33,018 nt of DNA from Pseudogulbenkiania subflava DSM 22618. GTDB taxonomy: Bacteria; Pseudomonadota; Gammaproteobacteria; Burkholderiales; Chromobacteriaceae. Below are positions 1 through 7,980 of this stretch, in pieces; within the stretch, counting starts at the first letter, position 1; each line of letters starts with the position of its first letter. Position numbers and translations under genes: made by a program. The notes below the pieces were generated by a model. The model did no database searches and was not told where the DNA came from. It was given only the letters and a program-made list of their open reading frames with translations. The stretch spans positions 1-33,018 of the forward strand of contig NZ_FXAG01000032.1 in assembly GCF_900177275.1 (NCBI RefSeq), read 5' to 3'.

Positions 1-518
1 TCGGCCACCGGGCGCAGGCCGATCTTGAGCTTGAAGAGGCGGTGGCGGCGCTGCTCGAGCATGCTCTCGGCTTCGGCGATGTCCTTGGCGGTGTCGCCGC
101 TGGCCAGGGTCCAGGCCACCGGCAGCGCGTCGCGCAGGCGGCCGCCCAACAGTTCGGACAGCGGGATGCCGAGGCGGCGGGCCTGGGCGTCCAGCAGCGA
201 GGTTTCCAGCGCGCACTTGGCGAAGCGGTTGCCCTGGATGACCTTGCGCACCCGCGCCATCGCCGCGGCGACGTGGCGCGCCTCCTGACCGATCAGCAAC
301 GGGGCGATGTGCGTGTCGATGTTGACCTTGACGCTCTCGGGACTCTCGTCGCCGTAGTTCAGGCCGCCGATGGTGGTCGCCTCGCCCCAGCCCTCGATCC
401 CGTCTTCGCACAGCACGCGCACCAGCACCAGGGTCTGGGTGTTCATGGTGGCCACCGACAACTTGTGCGGGCGGATGGTGGGGACATCGACCAGGATGGT
501 CTCGATGGATCTGATCAT
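1..518 (-). CDS. catB: Muconate cycloisomerase, N-terminal part (cut by window edge)
   Basis: This gene encodes the enzyme that turns cis,cis-muconate into muconolactone in the catechol branch of the beta-ketoadipate pathway. The first 172 residues are visible, against roughly 370 in the family. The N-terminal capping domain of the enolase superfamily is recognisable (IEGWGEATTIGG near residue 41). The start of the barrel carries the Lys-x-Lys pair (KLK, residues 163-165) that holds the catalytic base. The ATG at 518 is the natural start: the MIRSIETILVDVPTIRPHKL beginning fits the family, although the ribosome binding site is weak (AAAGA). It is transcribed away from antABC, and the shared spacer carries a LysR-type box and an AntR-like promoter pointing at it. 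A chloromuconate cycloisomerase is possible but the context favours CatB. Confidence 0.9.
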   Translation of the reverse strand, partial: MIRSIETILVDVPTIRPHKLSVATMNTQTLVLVRVLCEDGIEGWGEATTIGGLNYGDESPESVKVNIDTHIAPLLIGQEARHVAAAMARVRKVIQGNRFAKCALETSLLDAQARRLGIPLSELLGGRLRDALPVAWTLASGDTAKDIAEAESMLEQRRHRLFKLKIGLRPVA

Positions 519-611
519 GTCTTTAAAGTATCAATCGCTAAAATTACCAACTGAAACAGCAGCTTATTAGGTTATTTTTTCACCATCCAATACTGTTTTA
601 GCATCAGATCG

Positions 612-626
612 ATACCCTTCAGGTAT
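612..626. promoter_or_regulatory. LysR-type operator, ATAC-N7-GTAT, upstream of catB
   Basis: ATAC at 612-615 and GTAT at 623-626 are separated by exactly seven bases and form a symmetric box. This is the consensus described for CatM and BenM, the muconate-responsive LysR regulators of catechol genes in Acinetobacter. It lies 94 nt upstream of the catB ATG, where such a site would serve catB. No LysR gene is present in this window, so the cognate protein would have to be encoded elsewhere, possibly just past the left edge. The assignment rests on motif and position only. Confidence 0.5.
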
Positions 627-727
627 CCATTTGGTGAGCACCCCATCTGCCCTGCACTCCCGCCCGCCCCACCTCGTCGCGGAGCCCGGCGAGGGACGTT
701 GCGACGTGCGGTCTGGCTAGAGACGAT

Positions 728-788
728 TGAATACCCGTTGGCGCCGGGGAGCTATCCGGCTACTGGTCAATGGCTATCCGCTTTTTTT
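728..788 (-). promoter_or_regulatory. AntR/XylS-like promoter pointing towards catB
   Basis: Read on the minus strand, an A7 tract (788-782) is followed by GGATA at 779-775, a second GGATA at 757-753 (22 nt period), then TATTCA at 733-728, 19 nt after the second box. XylS-family activators bind two direct half-sites ending in GGNTA about 21 nt apart, just upstream of a weak -35 region, so the layout fits. The family's TGCA half of each site is not conserved here. It is the mirror image of the copy in front of antA. A transcript from here would have a leader of about 200 nt before catB. Confidence 0.5.
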
Positions 789-916
789 GCGGCGGATGGC
801 GAGGAGGAGAAGGACAAAGGACGCGCCCATGCGGCGCGGGCCGTAACGGGGCCGCCTCCCGGATGGCATGGACACGCGCCGGAAGCGCTCAAGGAGGAGA
901 GAGAAAGTACAGTCCC

Positions 917-976
917 AAAAAAACGGATAGCGAACGCCAAGTAGCCGGATAGCTCCGGCCCCCGATCAGGTATTCA
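917..976 (+). promoter_or_regulatory. AntR/XylS-like promoter of antABC
   Basis: An A7 tract (917-923) precedes GGATA at 925-929 and GGATA at 947-951, a 22 nt period. In each, CCAA lies six bases before the GGATA. TATTCA at 971-976 is a plausible -10; the -35 region (about 948-953) would overlap the second GGATA, as in XylS-dependent promoters. The arrangement fits activation by the AraC/XylS-type regulator encoded at 4052-5062. The predicted leader is about 50 nt, ending in a strong Shine-Dalgarno sequence at 1018-1025. The promoter is inferred from motif spacing. Confidence 0.6.
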
Positions 977-1033
977 ATCGCCGTGGTCTTAGCGTGATTA
1001 AAAGACCATCACAAGGCAGGAGGAGAACGGATC

Positions 1034-2422
1034 ATGAGCACGGCAAGAACCCCATCGCAATGGCAAGAATTCATCGGCGGCTGTCTGGACTTCCGTCCCG
1101 CGGAAGGCGTGTACCGGATGGCGCGCGAGATGTTTACCGAACCGGAACTGTTCGAACTGGAGATGGAATTCATCTTCGAGAAGAACTGGATCTACGCTTG
1201 CCATGAAAGCGAGATACCCAACCCGCACGACTTCATCACCCTGCGCGCCGGCCGCATGCCGATGATCATCACGCGCGACGGCAACGGCGGACTGAACGCC
1301 ATGATCAACGCCTGTCAGCACCGCGGCGCCACGCTGACGCGCATGAGCAAGGGCAATCAATCCACCTTCACCTGCCCGTTCCACGCCTGGTGCTACAAGA
1401 ACGACGGCCGCCTGCTGAAGGTAAAGGCGCCGGGCGAATACTGCGAAGACTTCGACAAATCCGCACGCGGCCTGAAGAAGGCGCGCATCGCCAGCTACAA
1501 GGGTTTCGTCTTCATCAGCCTGGCCGCGAACGGCAGCGACACGCTGGAAGACTACCTGGGCGATGCACGCGTCTTCTTCGACATGATGGTGGCGCAGTCC
1601 CCCACCGGCGAACTGGAAGTGCTGCCGGGCAAATCCACCTACACCTTCGACGGCAACTGGAAGCTGCAGAACGAGAACGGCCTGGACGGTTACCACGTCA
1701 GCACCGTGCACTACAACTACGTGGCCACGGTCCAGCACCGCCAGGAAGCCAACTCGAAAAAGGGCAAGGCCGGCAGCGGCACGCTCGACTACAGCAAGCT
1801 CGGCGCCGGCGATGCCGAGACCGACGACGGCTGGTTCTCGTTCAGGAACGGCCACAGCGTGCTGTTCAGCGACATGCCCAACCCGGCGGTGCGCCCCGGC
1901 TACGCCAGCGTGATGCCGCGCCTGGTGCAGGAGCACGGCCAGGCCAAGGCGGAATGGATGATGCACCGCCTGCGCAACCTCAACATCTACCCCAGCCTGT
2001 TCTTCATGGACCAGATCAGCTCGCAGCTGCGCATCGTGCGCCCGGTGGCCTGGAACAAGACCGAGATCATCAGCCAGTGCCTCGCCGTGAAGGGCGAATC
2101 GGAGCAGGACCGCGAAAACCGCATCCGCCAGTTCGAGGACTTCTTCAACGTCTCCGGCATGGGCACGCCGGACGACCTGGTGGAATTCCGCGAGCAGCAG
2201 CGCGGCTTCCAGGCTCGCCTGGAGCGCTGGAACGACATCTCGCGCGGCCACCACAAGTGGGTGCAAGGTGCCACCCCGAACAGCAGTCTGCTCGGCATCC
2301 AGCCGGTACTGACCGGCACCGAACTGACCCACGAGGGCCTGTACGTCAACCAGCACGGCGCCTGGCGCGCGTTCCTGCTCAAGGGCCTGCAGCAGAAGAG
2401 CAACGACAGCAAGGAGATTTGA
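1034..2422 (+). CDS. antA: Anthranilate 1,2-dioxygenase, large (alpha) subunit
   Basis: This is the catalytic subunit of the Rieske non-haem iron oxygenase that converts anthranilate to catechol with release of CO2 and ammonia. The 462 residues match the length of AntA. A Rieske [2Fe-2S] site is formed by C94, H96, C114 and H117 (CQHRGA and CPFHAW). The mononuclear iron site is seen in GLDGYHVSTVHYN with D218, H221 and H226, and D369 in QFEDFF is the likely third ligand. I call AntA rather than BenA because CPFHAWCYK and KVKAPGEYCEDFDK follow the AntA pattern, whereas BenA has a GWTF-type sequence, and because no benD follows. AGGAGGAG at 1018-1025 sits 8 nt before the ATG. It is the first gene of antABC; the stop is 3 nt from antB. 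Confidence 0.9.
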   Translation: MSTARTPSQWQEFIGGCLDFRPAEGVYRMAREMFTEPELFELEMEFIFEKNWIYACHESEIPNPHDFITLRAGRMPMIITRDGNGGLNAMINACQHRGATLTRMSKGNQSTFTCPFHAWCYKNDGRLLKVKAPGEYCEDFDKSARGLKKARIASYKGFVFISLAANGSDTLEDYLGDARVFFDMMVAQSPTGELEVLPGKSTYTFDGNWKLQNENGLDGYHVSTVHYNYVATVQHRQEANSKKGKAGSGTLDYSKLGAGDAETDDGWFSFRNGHSVLFSDMPNPAVRPGYASVMPRLVQEHGQAKAEWMMHRLRNLNIYPSLFFMDQISSQLRIVRPVAWNKTEIISQCLAVKGESEQDRENRIRQFEDFFNVSGMGTPDDLVEFREQQRGFQARLERWNDISRGHHKWVQGATPNSSLLGIQPVLTGTELTHEGLYVNQHGAWRAFLLKGLQQKSNDSKEI

Positions 2423-2425
2423 GCC

Positions 2426-2914
2426 ATGAGCCAACGACAACATGCGATCGAACAGTTTCTCTACCGCAAGGCCGAGTTGTGCGACGCGCAGGACTGGGAC
2501 GCCTACCTCGATCTGTTCGACGAGGACAGCGAATTCCACGTGCCGCAGTGGGATTCCGAACACGAGTACACCACCGACCCCAAGCGCGGCATGTCGCTGA
2601 TCTATTACCGCAACCGCTCCGGGCTGGAAGACCGCGTGTTCCGCCTGCGCACCGGCAAGTCGGCCGCGTCCACGCCGCTGCCGCGCACCCTGCACCAAAT
2701 CAGCAACGTGCGCATCGACGAGCGCCCGGACGGCCAGCTCGAGGTGAAGGCCAACTGGACCACCTTCTACAGCCGCCACGGCGTCGCCGAGCACTTCTTC
2801 GGTCGCGTCAGCTACCGGCTGCGCTCCGAGGGCGAGAGCTGGAAGATCGTGCGGAAACACGTGTTGCTGCTCAACGACACCATCAATGCGGTGCTGGACT
2901 TCTACCACCTGTAA
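2426..2914 (+). CDS. antB: Anthranilate 1,2-dioxygenase, small (beta) subunit
   Basis: This is the structural beta subunit that assembles with AntA, typically as an alpha3beta3 hexamer. It has no metal site of its own. The 162 residues fit the ring-hydroxylating dioxygenase beta family of cone-shaped SnoaL-like proteins. Typical stretches include the start QHAIEQFLYRKAELCDAQDWDAYL, which is split here as QHAIEQFLYR and KAELCDAQDW, and the ending LLNDTINAVLDFYHL. An AAGGAG at 2411-2416 inside the end of antA serves as its ribosome binding site, so translation is coupled to antA. The assignment to anthranilate rather than benzoate follows from antA and the missing benD. Confidence 0.9.
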   Translation: MSQRQHAIEQFLYRKAELCDAQDWDAYLDLFDEDSEFHVPQWDSEHEYTTDPKRGMSLIYYRNRSGLEDRVFRLRTGKSAASTPLPRTLHQISNVRIDERPDGQLEVKANWTTFYSRHGVAEHFFGRVSYRLRSEGESWKIVRKHVLLLNDTINAVLDFYHL

Positions 2915-2930
2915 GCGGGAGGACTACCCC

Positions 2931-3962
2931 ATGAGCCACAAAGTCGCCTTCAGTTTTGCCGACGGCAAAACGCTGTTCTTCGACATCCGGCCCAACGAAG
3001 TCCTGCTCGACGCCGCGCTGCGCAACGGGGTGAACATCCCGCTCGACTGCCGCGAGGGCGTGTGCGGCACCTGCCAGGGCCGCTGCGAATCGGGCCGCTA
3101 CAGCCAGGACTACGTCGACGAGGAGACCCTGTCGGCGACGGATCTCGCCGCCCGCAAGGTGCTGACCTGCCAGACGCGGGTGCAGTCGGACGCCTCGTTC
3201 TACTTCGATTTCGACTCCAGCCTGTGCCACGCCGGCGGCACCAGCCTGCTTTCGGCCAACGTGAGCGGAGTGCAGCAGGTGTCCGAGACCACCGCCATCC
3301 TGCACCTGGACGCCAGCGCCTGCCCGAAGCAATTGGACTTCCTGCCCGGCCAGTACGCGCGGCTGCAGGTGCCGGGCAGCGGCGCCTGGCGCTCGTACTC
3401 GTTCGCCAACCGCCCCAACCCGCGCAACCAGCTGCAATTCCTGATCCGCCTGCTGCCGGACGGGGCGATGAGCAACTACCTGCGCGAGCGCTGTCAGCCA
3501 GGCCAGACCATCGAGTTCGAAGCCCCGCTGGGCGCGTTCTACCTGCGCCAGGTCGAGCGGCCACTGGTGATGGTGGCCGGCGGCACCGGGCTGTCGGCCT
3601 TCCTCGGCATGCTCGACCAGTTGGCCGAACAGGGTGGCTGTGGCCAGCCGGTGCGCTTGTACTACGGCGTGAGCAACGCGCGCGACCTGTGCGAGCTGGA
3701 ACGGCTGGCGGGCTACGCCGAGCGCATCGCCGATTTCTCGTACCAGATCGTGGTGATGAACCCGTCGCCGGAGTGGGCGGGCAAGACCGGACTGATCCCC
3801 GAGCATCTCGACCGCCGCTTCCTCGAGGCGAACCCGTTCGACATGTACCTGTGCGGCCCGCCGCCAATGGTCGAGGCGATCAGGCAGTGGCTGGACGCGC
3901 AAGGCCTGGAAGACACCCGCCTCTACTACGAGAAGTTCGGCGACAGCAACACCAGCCGCTGA
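2931..3962 (+). CDS. antC: Anthranilate 1,2-dioxygenase, electron-transfer (reductase) component
   Basis: This reductase passes electrons from NADH through FAD and a [2Fe-2S] centre to the Rieske site of AntA. The 343 residues contain, in order, a plant-type ferredoxin domain with C40, C45, C48 and C80 (CREGVCGTC and LTC), an FAD-binding domain with the RSYSFAN motif at 154-160, and an NAD-binding domain with VAGGTGLSAF from about 215 and CGPPPMVEA near the end. This order (ferredoxin first) is that of the BenC/AntC class. I start it at the ATG at 2931 because GGGAGG at 2917-2922 precedes it; an upstream in-frame ATG at 2886 lies inside antB. No benD-like dehydrogenase follows. Confidence 0.92.
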   Translation: MSHKVAFSFADGKTLFFDIRPNEVLLDAALRNGVNIPLDCREGVCGTCQGRCESGRYSQDYVDEETLSATDLAARKVLTCQTRVQSDASFYFDFDSSLCHAGGTSLLSANVSGVQQVSETTAILHLDASACPKQLDFLPGQYARLQVPGSGAWRSYSFANRPNPRNQLQFLIRLLPDGAMSNYLRERCQPGQTIEFEAPLGAFYLRQVERPLVMVAGGTGLSAFLGMLDQLAEQGGCGQPVRLYYGVSNARDLCELERLAGYAERIADFSYQIVVMNPSPEWAGKTGLIPEHLDRRFLEANPFDMYLCGPPPMVEAIRQWLDAQGLEDTRLYYEKFGDSNTSR

Positions 3963-3970
3963 CCCTCGGA

Positions 3971-3994
3971 CCGTGCCCGCTCCGGCGGGTACGG
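3971..3994 (+). terminator. Hairpin after antC (weak terminator or processing site)
   Basis: A 10-bp stem (3971-3980 with 3985-3994, one G-U pair) closes a TCCG tetraloop nine bases after the antC stop codon. There is no clear run of U after it (CCAAGTCTAT), so it is not a classical intrinsic terminator. It may protect the antABC mRNA 3' end or reduce read-through into antR. Confidence 0.4.
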
Positions 3995-4051
3995 CCAAGT
4001 CTATGAAATTGCTTCCAAATTCCCTATGCTAGGCGTAGGCGGAGGGCAGCC

Positions 4052-5062
4052 ATGAGCGAACAGAAGCAAACGCAAGCCGAGTGCGATTGTCTTGGCATAC
4101 ACGCGCTGCGTAACGACCTGGACGGCGCGCGCGACTGGATGGCCGGCATCTGCGGACCGCACGGGCTGGAAGTGAGCTGCCCGCAGCGACTGCAGTTTCA
4201 CCACGCCGGCAACGTGCTGCGCTCGATGGCCACGTCGCTCGGTTATGTCGAGTATGGCACCGACGTCACCGTGGTCGTGCGCGAGGATACCCCGCTCAAC
4301 TGCTACAGCGTCAGCCTGCCGCTGGTGGGCGAGCAGGAGCTGTCGGCGGAAGGCCGCCTGCTGCTGTCCGACAGCAACAAGGGCTTGATCTTGCAGCCGC
4401 ATGAAAACCAGGCACTCACCATCGCCGGCAACTGCCGCAAGATTCTGGTGGCCATCCCGCGCCCGGCCCTGCGCAAGGTGCTGGAAAACCTGCTGCAACG
4501 CCCTCTCGATACCCCGCTGACCTTCCAGGCAGGCATGGATGCCAATAGCGGCGATCAGGCCGCCTGGTGGCGCATGGTCAAATACCTGCTGAGCGAGATG
4601 GAGCGCACCGGCAAGCTGTTCAGCCACCTCTACATGGCGAACGATCTGGAGCACGTCCTGATCAAGGGGCTGCTGCTGTCGCAGCCGCACAACTACTCGG
4701 ACGAACTGGCCAGCATGCTGGCGCCGTCCTGTCCGCACTATCTGACGCGCGCCCGGCAATACATCCACGAAAACGCGCACGAGGACTTGAACCTGGAGGA
4801 CATCGAGCACGTGGCCGGCGTCTCGCGCTTCAAGCTGTTCGAGGGCTTCAAGCGCCATTTCGGCCTGGCGCCAATCGCCTATCTCAAGCAATTCCGGCTC
4901 GAGGCGGTGCGGCGCGACATCCTGGCGGACCGTTCCGGCCGCAATATCTCCAGCATCGCCATGAGCTGGGGCTTCACCCATCTGGGACGCTTCTCCAGCG
5001 ACTACAAGAAACTGTTCGACGAAACACCGTCGCAGACCCTGAGCCGCATCGCCCGGCGCTAG
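4052..5062 (+). CDS. antR: AraC/XylS-family transcription activator, probable AntR
   Basis: This is a probable activator of antABC that responds to anthranilate. The 336 residues have the XylS/BenR layout: an N-terminal effector-binding region of about 200 residues and a C-terminal AraC domain from about residue 235. The first helix-turn-helix covers NLEDIEHVAGVSRFKLFEGF and the second NISSIAMSWGFTHLGRFSSD, followed by YKKLFDETPSQTL. GGAGGG at 4041-4046 precedes the ATG. It lies 89 nt after antC on the same strand, and the hairpin between them suggests separate or reduced expression. Proposed targets are the paired GGATA boxes upstream of antA and facing catB. The family is certain; the effector and the AntR name are inferred from linkage to antABC, and a benzoate-responsive BenR-like protein remains possible. 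Confidence 0.8.
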   Translation: MSEQKQTQAECDCLGIHALRNDLDGARDWMAGICGPHGLEVSCPQRLQFHHAGNVLRSMATSLGYVEYGTDVTVVVREDTPLNCYSVSLPLVGEQELSAEGRLLLSDSNKGLILQPHENQALTIAGNCRKILVAIPRPALRKVLENLLQRPLDTPLTFQAGMDANSGDQAAWWRMVKYLLSEMERTGKLFSHLYMANDLEHVLIKGLLLSQPHNYSDELASMLAPSCPHYLTRARQYIHENAHEDLNLEDIEHVAGVSRFKLFEGFKRHFGLAPIAYLKQFRLEAVRRDILADRSGRNISSIAMSWGFTHLGRFSSDYKKLFDETPSQTLSRIARR

Positions 5063-5096
5063 CCCCCACTGCCCCGCGGCCGGGCGCCACCCCGAC

Positions 5097-7760
5097 TCAA
5101 GGCGGCGGCGCGATCACGCCGCCGCCATCGCGCAGCCAGCGCTCGAACGCCTCGGCCGGCAGCGGCGGGCTGAACAGGTAGCCCTGGCCGCTGTCGCACC
5201 CCAGCTGGCGCAGGAACGCCAGCTGCTGCGGCGTTTCCACCCCTTCGGCCAACGCCTCCAGCTTGAGGTTGCGCACCATGGCGATGATGGTAGTGACGAT
5301 CTCGGCATCGCTGCTGTCGCGCGGCAGATCGCGCACGAAGCTGCGATCGATCTTCAGCTTGTCGAGCGGGAAACGCTTGAGGTAGGCCAGCGAGGAGTAG
5401 CCGGTGCCGAAGTCGTCGATGGCCAGGCTCACCCCGAGCCGCTTGAGTGCATGCAGCGTCTTCACCGCCTGCTCGGCCTGCTCCATCAGCGCCCCCTCGG
5501 TCAACTCCAGTTCCAGCTGTGCCGGCGGCAGGCCGCTGCTCTGCAACGCCTTGCGCACCTGGCCCACCAGATCGTGCCGCAGGAACTGCCGCGGCGAGAG
5601 GTTGACCGCCAGCAGCAACGGCAGCCCGGCGTCGAGCCAGGCCTTGCCCTGGCGGCATGCCTCGTGCAACACCCAGTCGCCGAGCGGGACGATCAACCCG
5701 GTCTCCTCGGCCAGGGGAATGAAACGCGACGGTGGCACCAGCGCCTCCCCCGGCGGCTGCCAGCGCACCAGCACCTCGGCCCCCAGCACCCGGCCACTCG
5801 CCAGCTCGACCAGGGGCTGGTAGTGCAGCACGAACTCCTTGTGCCGCAGCGCCCGGCGCAGGCTGGTTTCCATGCTCAGCCGCTCGTTGGCGGCGCGCGT
5901 GAGCGACTCGGTGTAGAAGCGGAACGCGTTGCTGCCCTGGGCTTTGGCCAGGTACATCGCGGCATCGGCGTTGCGGATCAGCTCGCTGGCGCTGCGCCCG
6001 TCGCCGGGGTGAAGGCTGATGCCGATGCTGGCGCCGACATAGGCCTCGCCCCCGCCGGAAAAGCTGAAAGGCTGATCGACCACCTTGAGCAAGGCGTGCG
6101 CAATGGTGGCGACCTGCTGCACCGGCGCCTCCTCGATCACCACCAGGAACTCGTCGCCCCCCAGGCGCGCCAGCAAATCCTCCTGGCGCAGCCGCTGACG
6201 CAGGCGCTGCGCGATGGCCACCAGCAGCTCATCGCCCGCCTGATGCCCGAGGCTGTCGTTGACGGTCTTGAAGCGGTCGAGATCGATGAACATCACCGCG
6301 AGCGGGAAGGCATGACGCCGGGCCCGCTCCAGGGCGTGCTCCAGCCGGGCCAGCGCCAGGTGGCGATTGGGCAGCCCGGTGAGGAGATCGTAATGCGCCA
6401 GTCGCTCCAACTGCTCCTGGCTGTCCTTGAGCTGGCTGATGTCGTTGAACACGAAGACGTACTGGCGCGGCCGGCCCTGCTCGTCGCGCACGCAGCTGAT
6501 CGACAGCCACAGCGGAAACGGCGTGCCGTCCTGCTTGCGATGCCAGAGCTCGCCCTCCCAGCGCCCGCTCGCGAGCAACTGCCGCCAGACACGGCGGTAG
6601 AACGCGGCATCCTGGTGCGCCGTGCGCCACAAGGGCGGCGTCCGTCCCAGCAGGGCCTCCACCGGATAGTGGGTGATCTCGCCGAAGGCGGCGTTCACCG
6701 CCAGGATGCGGCGGCGGTGGTCGGTAATGATCACGCCCTCGAGCATGCTGTCGAACACCGTCAGCGCAAGCTGCTGGGCCTCTTCCGATTGCTTGCGCGC
6801 CGAGATGTCCTCCACCACCAAGATGAAATATTCCGGCCGCCCGCCTTCACCGCGCATCAACGCCGCGGTGAGATTGGCCCAGACCAGTTGGCCGCCCCGC
6901 TGCCGATAGCGTTTCTCGATGGAAAAACTGGGAATCTCGCCGCCGAGCAGGCGTCGCGTCATCGCCAGATCGATGTCCCGGTCGGCGGGATGGGTGATGT
7001 CCTGAAAGGTCAGCCGCAGCAGCTCTTCGCGCGAGTAGCCGAGGATGTCGCACAAGCGCTGGTTGACGCGGATGCAGTGGCCATCGAGCCCGAGGTGGGC
7101 GATCCCCACCGCCGCCTGCTCGAAGGTGCCGCGAAACAGCTGCTCGCGCTCGCGCAAGGCATCATCCTGCGTCTTCTGGGCGCTGATGTCCTGCAGCGCG
7201 CCCAGCACCAGACCGGGCGCCTCCTCGTCGAGGTGCACCTGGTAGTGCAGCCGCAGCCACACCGGCGCTGCGACGGTGCCGGCACGGCAGAATTCGACGC
7301 TGCCGCTGCCTTCGGCCAACATGGCGTCGAGTACCGCCGCCACCCGCAAGCGATCGCTCGCCGCCACCCGCTGCAGCAGGGTGTCGCGTGCCGTGCGCAT
7401 CTCGCTGGCGGGCAGCCCCAGCAACTGCTGGGCGGCGCCGCTCCAGAGGAACTCGCGGCGCGCGCTGTCATATTCCCAGCTACCCAGCTGCGCGCTCAGC
7501 TGCGCCTCCTGGAACAGCGCCTGGTTGCGCCGAAGCTGGGCCAGCAGCTGCGCCTGCGACTTCAGGGCACGCCGCACTAGGTAGTAGAGCAGCAGCGAGA
7601 TGCCGGCGACGAAGCCCATCCCCTTGTAGGTCTGCAGCATCGTCAGGGTCTGTGTGCTGACCGGCAGCGAGGCCAGGAAACGGTCGCTGAGCACGATCCA
7701 CAGTACGCCCGCCAAGGCGAACGTACCGGACAGGCGCAGCGCTTGGCGCTGGTGAGTCAT
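5097..7760 (-). CDS. Membrane PAS-GGDEF-EAL cyclic-di-GMP signalling protein
   Basis: This is a two-domain cyclic-di-GMP enzyme, 887 residues from the chosen ATG. Two membrane helices lie at about 9-29 and 46-63. Three PAS modules follow at about 80-195, 205-322 and 330-443. The diguanylate cyclase domain at 455-615 has an intact GGDEF (534-538) and an inhibitory I-site RQED (525-528). The phosphodiesterase domain from about 635 keeps [26 protein letters not shown] (782-784 DDF), KIDRSFV and EGVET, but the signature EAL reads EVL (662-664). Both activities look possible, and the net direction cannot be read from sequence. An upstream in-frame start at 7805 would add 15 residues; I prefer 7760 because GGAG lies 5 nt before it. 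It converges on antR and diverges from the miaB block. Confidence 0.9.
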   Translation of the reverse strand: MTHQRQALRLSGTFALAGVLWIVLSDRFLASLPVSTQTLTMLQTYKGMGFVAGISLLLYYLVRRALKSQAQLLAQLRRNQALFQEAQLSAQLGSWEYDSARREFLWSGAAQQLLGLPASEMRTARDTLLQRVAASDRLRVAAVLDAMLAEGSGSVEFCRAGTVAAPVWLRLHYQVHLDEEAPGLVLGALQDISAQKTQDDALREREQLFRGTFEQAAVGIAHLGLDGHCIRVNQRLCDILGYSREELLRLTFQDITHPADRDIDLAMTRRLLGGEIPSFSIEKRYRQRGGQLVWANLTAALMRGEGGRPEYFILVVEDISARKQSEEAQQLALTVFDSMLEGVIITDHRRRILAVNAAFGEITHYPVEALLGRTPPLWRTAHQDAAFYRRVWRQLLASGRWEGELWHRKQDGTPFPLWLSISCVRDEQGRPRQYVFVFNDISQLKDSQEQLERLAHYDLLTGLPNRHLALARLEHALERARRHAFPLAVMFIDLDRFKTVNDSLGHQAGDELLVAIAQRLRQRLRQEDLLARLGGDEFLVVIEEAPVQQVATIAHALLKVVDQPFSFSGGGEAYVGASIGISLHPGDGRSASELIRNADAAMYLAKAQGSNAFRFYTESLTRAANERLSMETSLRRALRHKEFVLHYQPLVELASGRVLGAEVLVRWQPPGEALVPPSRFIPLAEETGLIVPLGDWVLHEACRQGKAWLDAGLPLLLAVNLSPRQFLRHDLVGQVRKALQSSGLPPAQLELELTEGALMEQAEQAVKTLHALKRLGVSLAIDDFGTGYSSLAYLKRFPLDKLKIDRSFVRDLPRDSSDAEIVTTIIAMVRNLKLEALAEGVETPQQLAFLRQLGCDSGQGYLFSPPLPAEAFERWLRDGGGVIAPPP

Positions 7761-7827
7761 GGGGCTCCAGGTCGGGGAACGATAGGGGGAACGTGCCGGC
7801 AACACCCCGGCGCGTCATGTAATTGGC

Positions 7828-7835
7828 ATTATAAT
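7828..7835. promoter_or_regulatory. Perfect -10 box (TATAAT), readable on both strands
   Basis: ATTATAAT is self-complementary, so it offers a consensus -10 to either strand in the spacer between the GGDEF-EAL gene and the small secreted-protein gene. Neither strand shows a good -35 at 16-18 nt, so direction and strength are uncertain. It is the best promoter candidate in this 220-nt divergent spacer. Confidence 0.35.
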
Positions 7836-7942
7836 GGGCGACGCCCGCCCGTGCGGCCCTCTTGTCGTTGCAGTGCGAGCCGCAACCATCCTGACCGACA
7901 GGAAAAATCCCGCTTTGCCGCGGGCCGGCGCCTACCTTCGGA

Positions 7943-7959
7943 GAGTCTATGGTAGACTC
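7943..7959. promoter_or_regulatory. 7-bp perfect inverted repeat, possible operator
   Basis: GAGTCTA (7943-7949) and TAGACTC (7953-7959) are perfect reverse complements around TGG, 21 nt before the start codon of the small secreted protein. A dimeric regulator site or a short leader hairpin would both fit. No regulator is suggested by the neighbours. Confidence 0.3.
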
Positions 7960-7980
7960 GCGCAACATGTTCATTTGCCT

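Noticed and set aside
829-846. Five-codon frame (Met-Arg-Arg-Gly-Pro) after a purine-rich stretch in the catB-antA spacer, as a leader peptide
   Set aside because: It is too short to judge, there is no terminator or regulatory hairpin linked to it, and the upstream purine-rich element is about 20 nt away.
725-980. Miniature inverted-repeat transposable element with about 60-bp terminal repeats
   Set aside because: The arms match only in regulatory blocks with constant spacing, the filler differs, and no target-site duplication is visible next to the ends. A divergent promoter fits better, though a genome-wide repeat search would decide.
998-2908. 636-residue open frame on the minus strand opposite antA and antB
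   Set aside because: It is antisense to well-supported antA and antB, has low-complexity Val/Ala/Gln-rich composition typical of GC-rich shadow frames, and shows no family motif.
1034-3962. Annotation as benzoate 1,2-dioxygenase (benABC)
   Set aside because: No benD follows and the large subunit has the CPFHAWCYK and APGEYCEDFDK signatures recalled for AntA. It remains an alternative until a phylogeny is run.
5451-7580. 709-residue open frame on the plus strand opposite the GGDEF-EAL gene
   Set aside because: It mirrors the GC-rich coding of a recognised domain protein and has only repetitive Gln/Arg/Ala/Leu composition.
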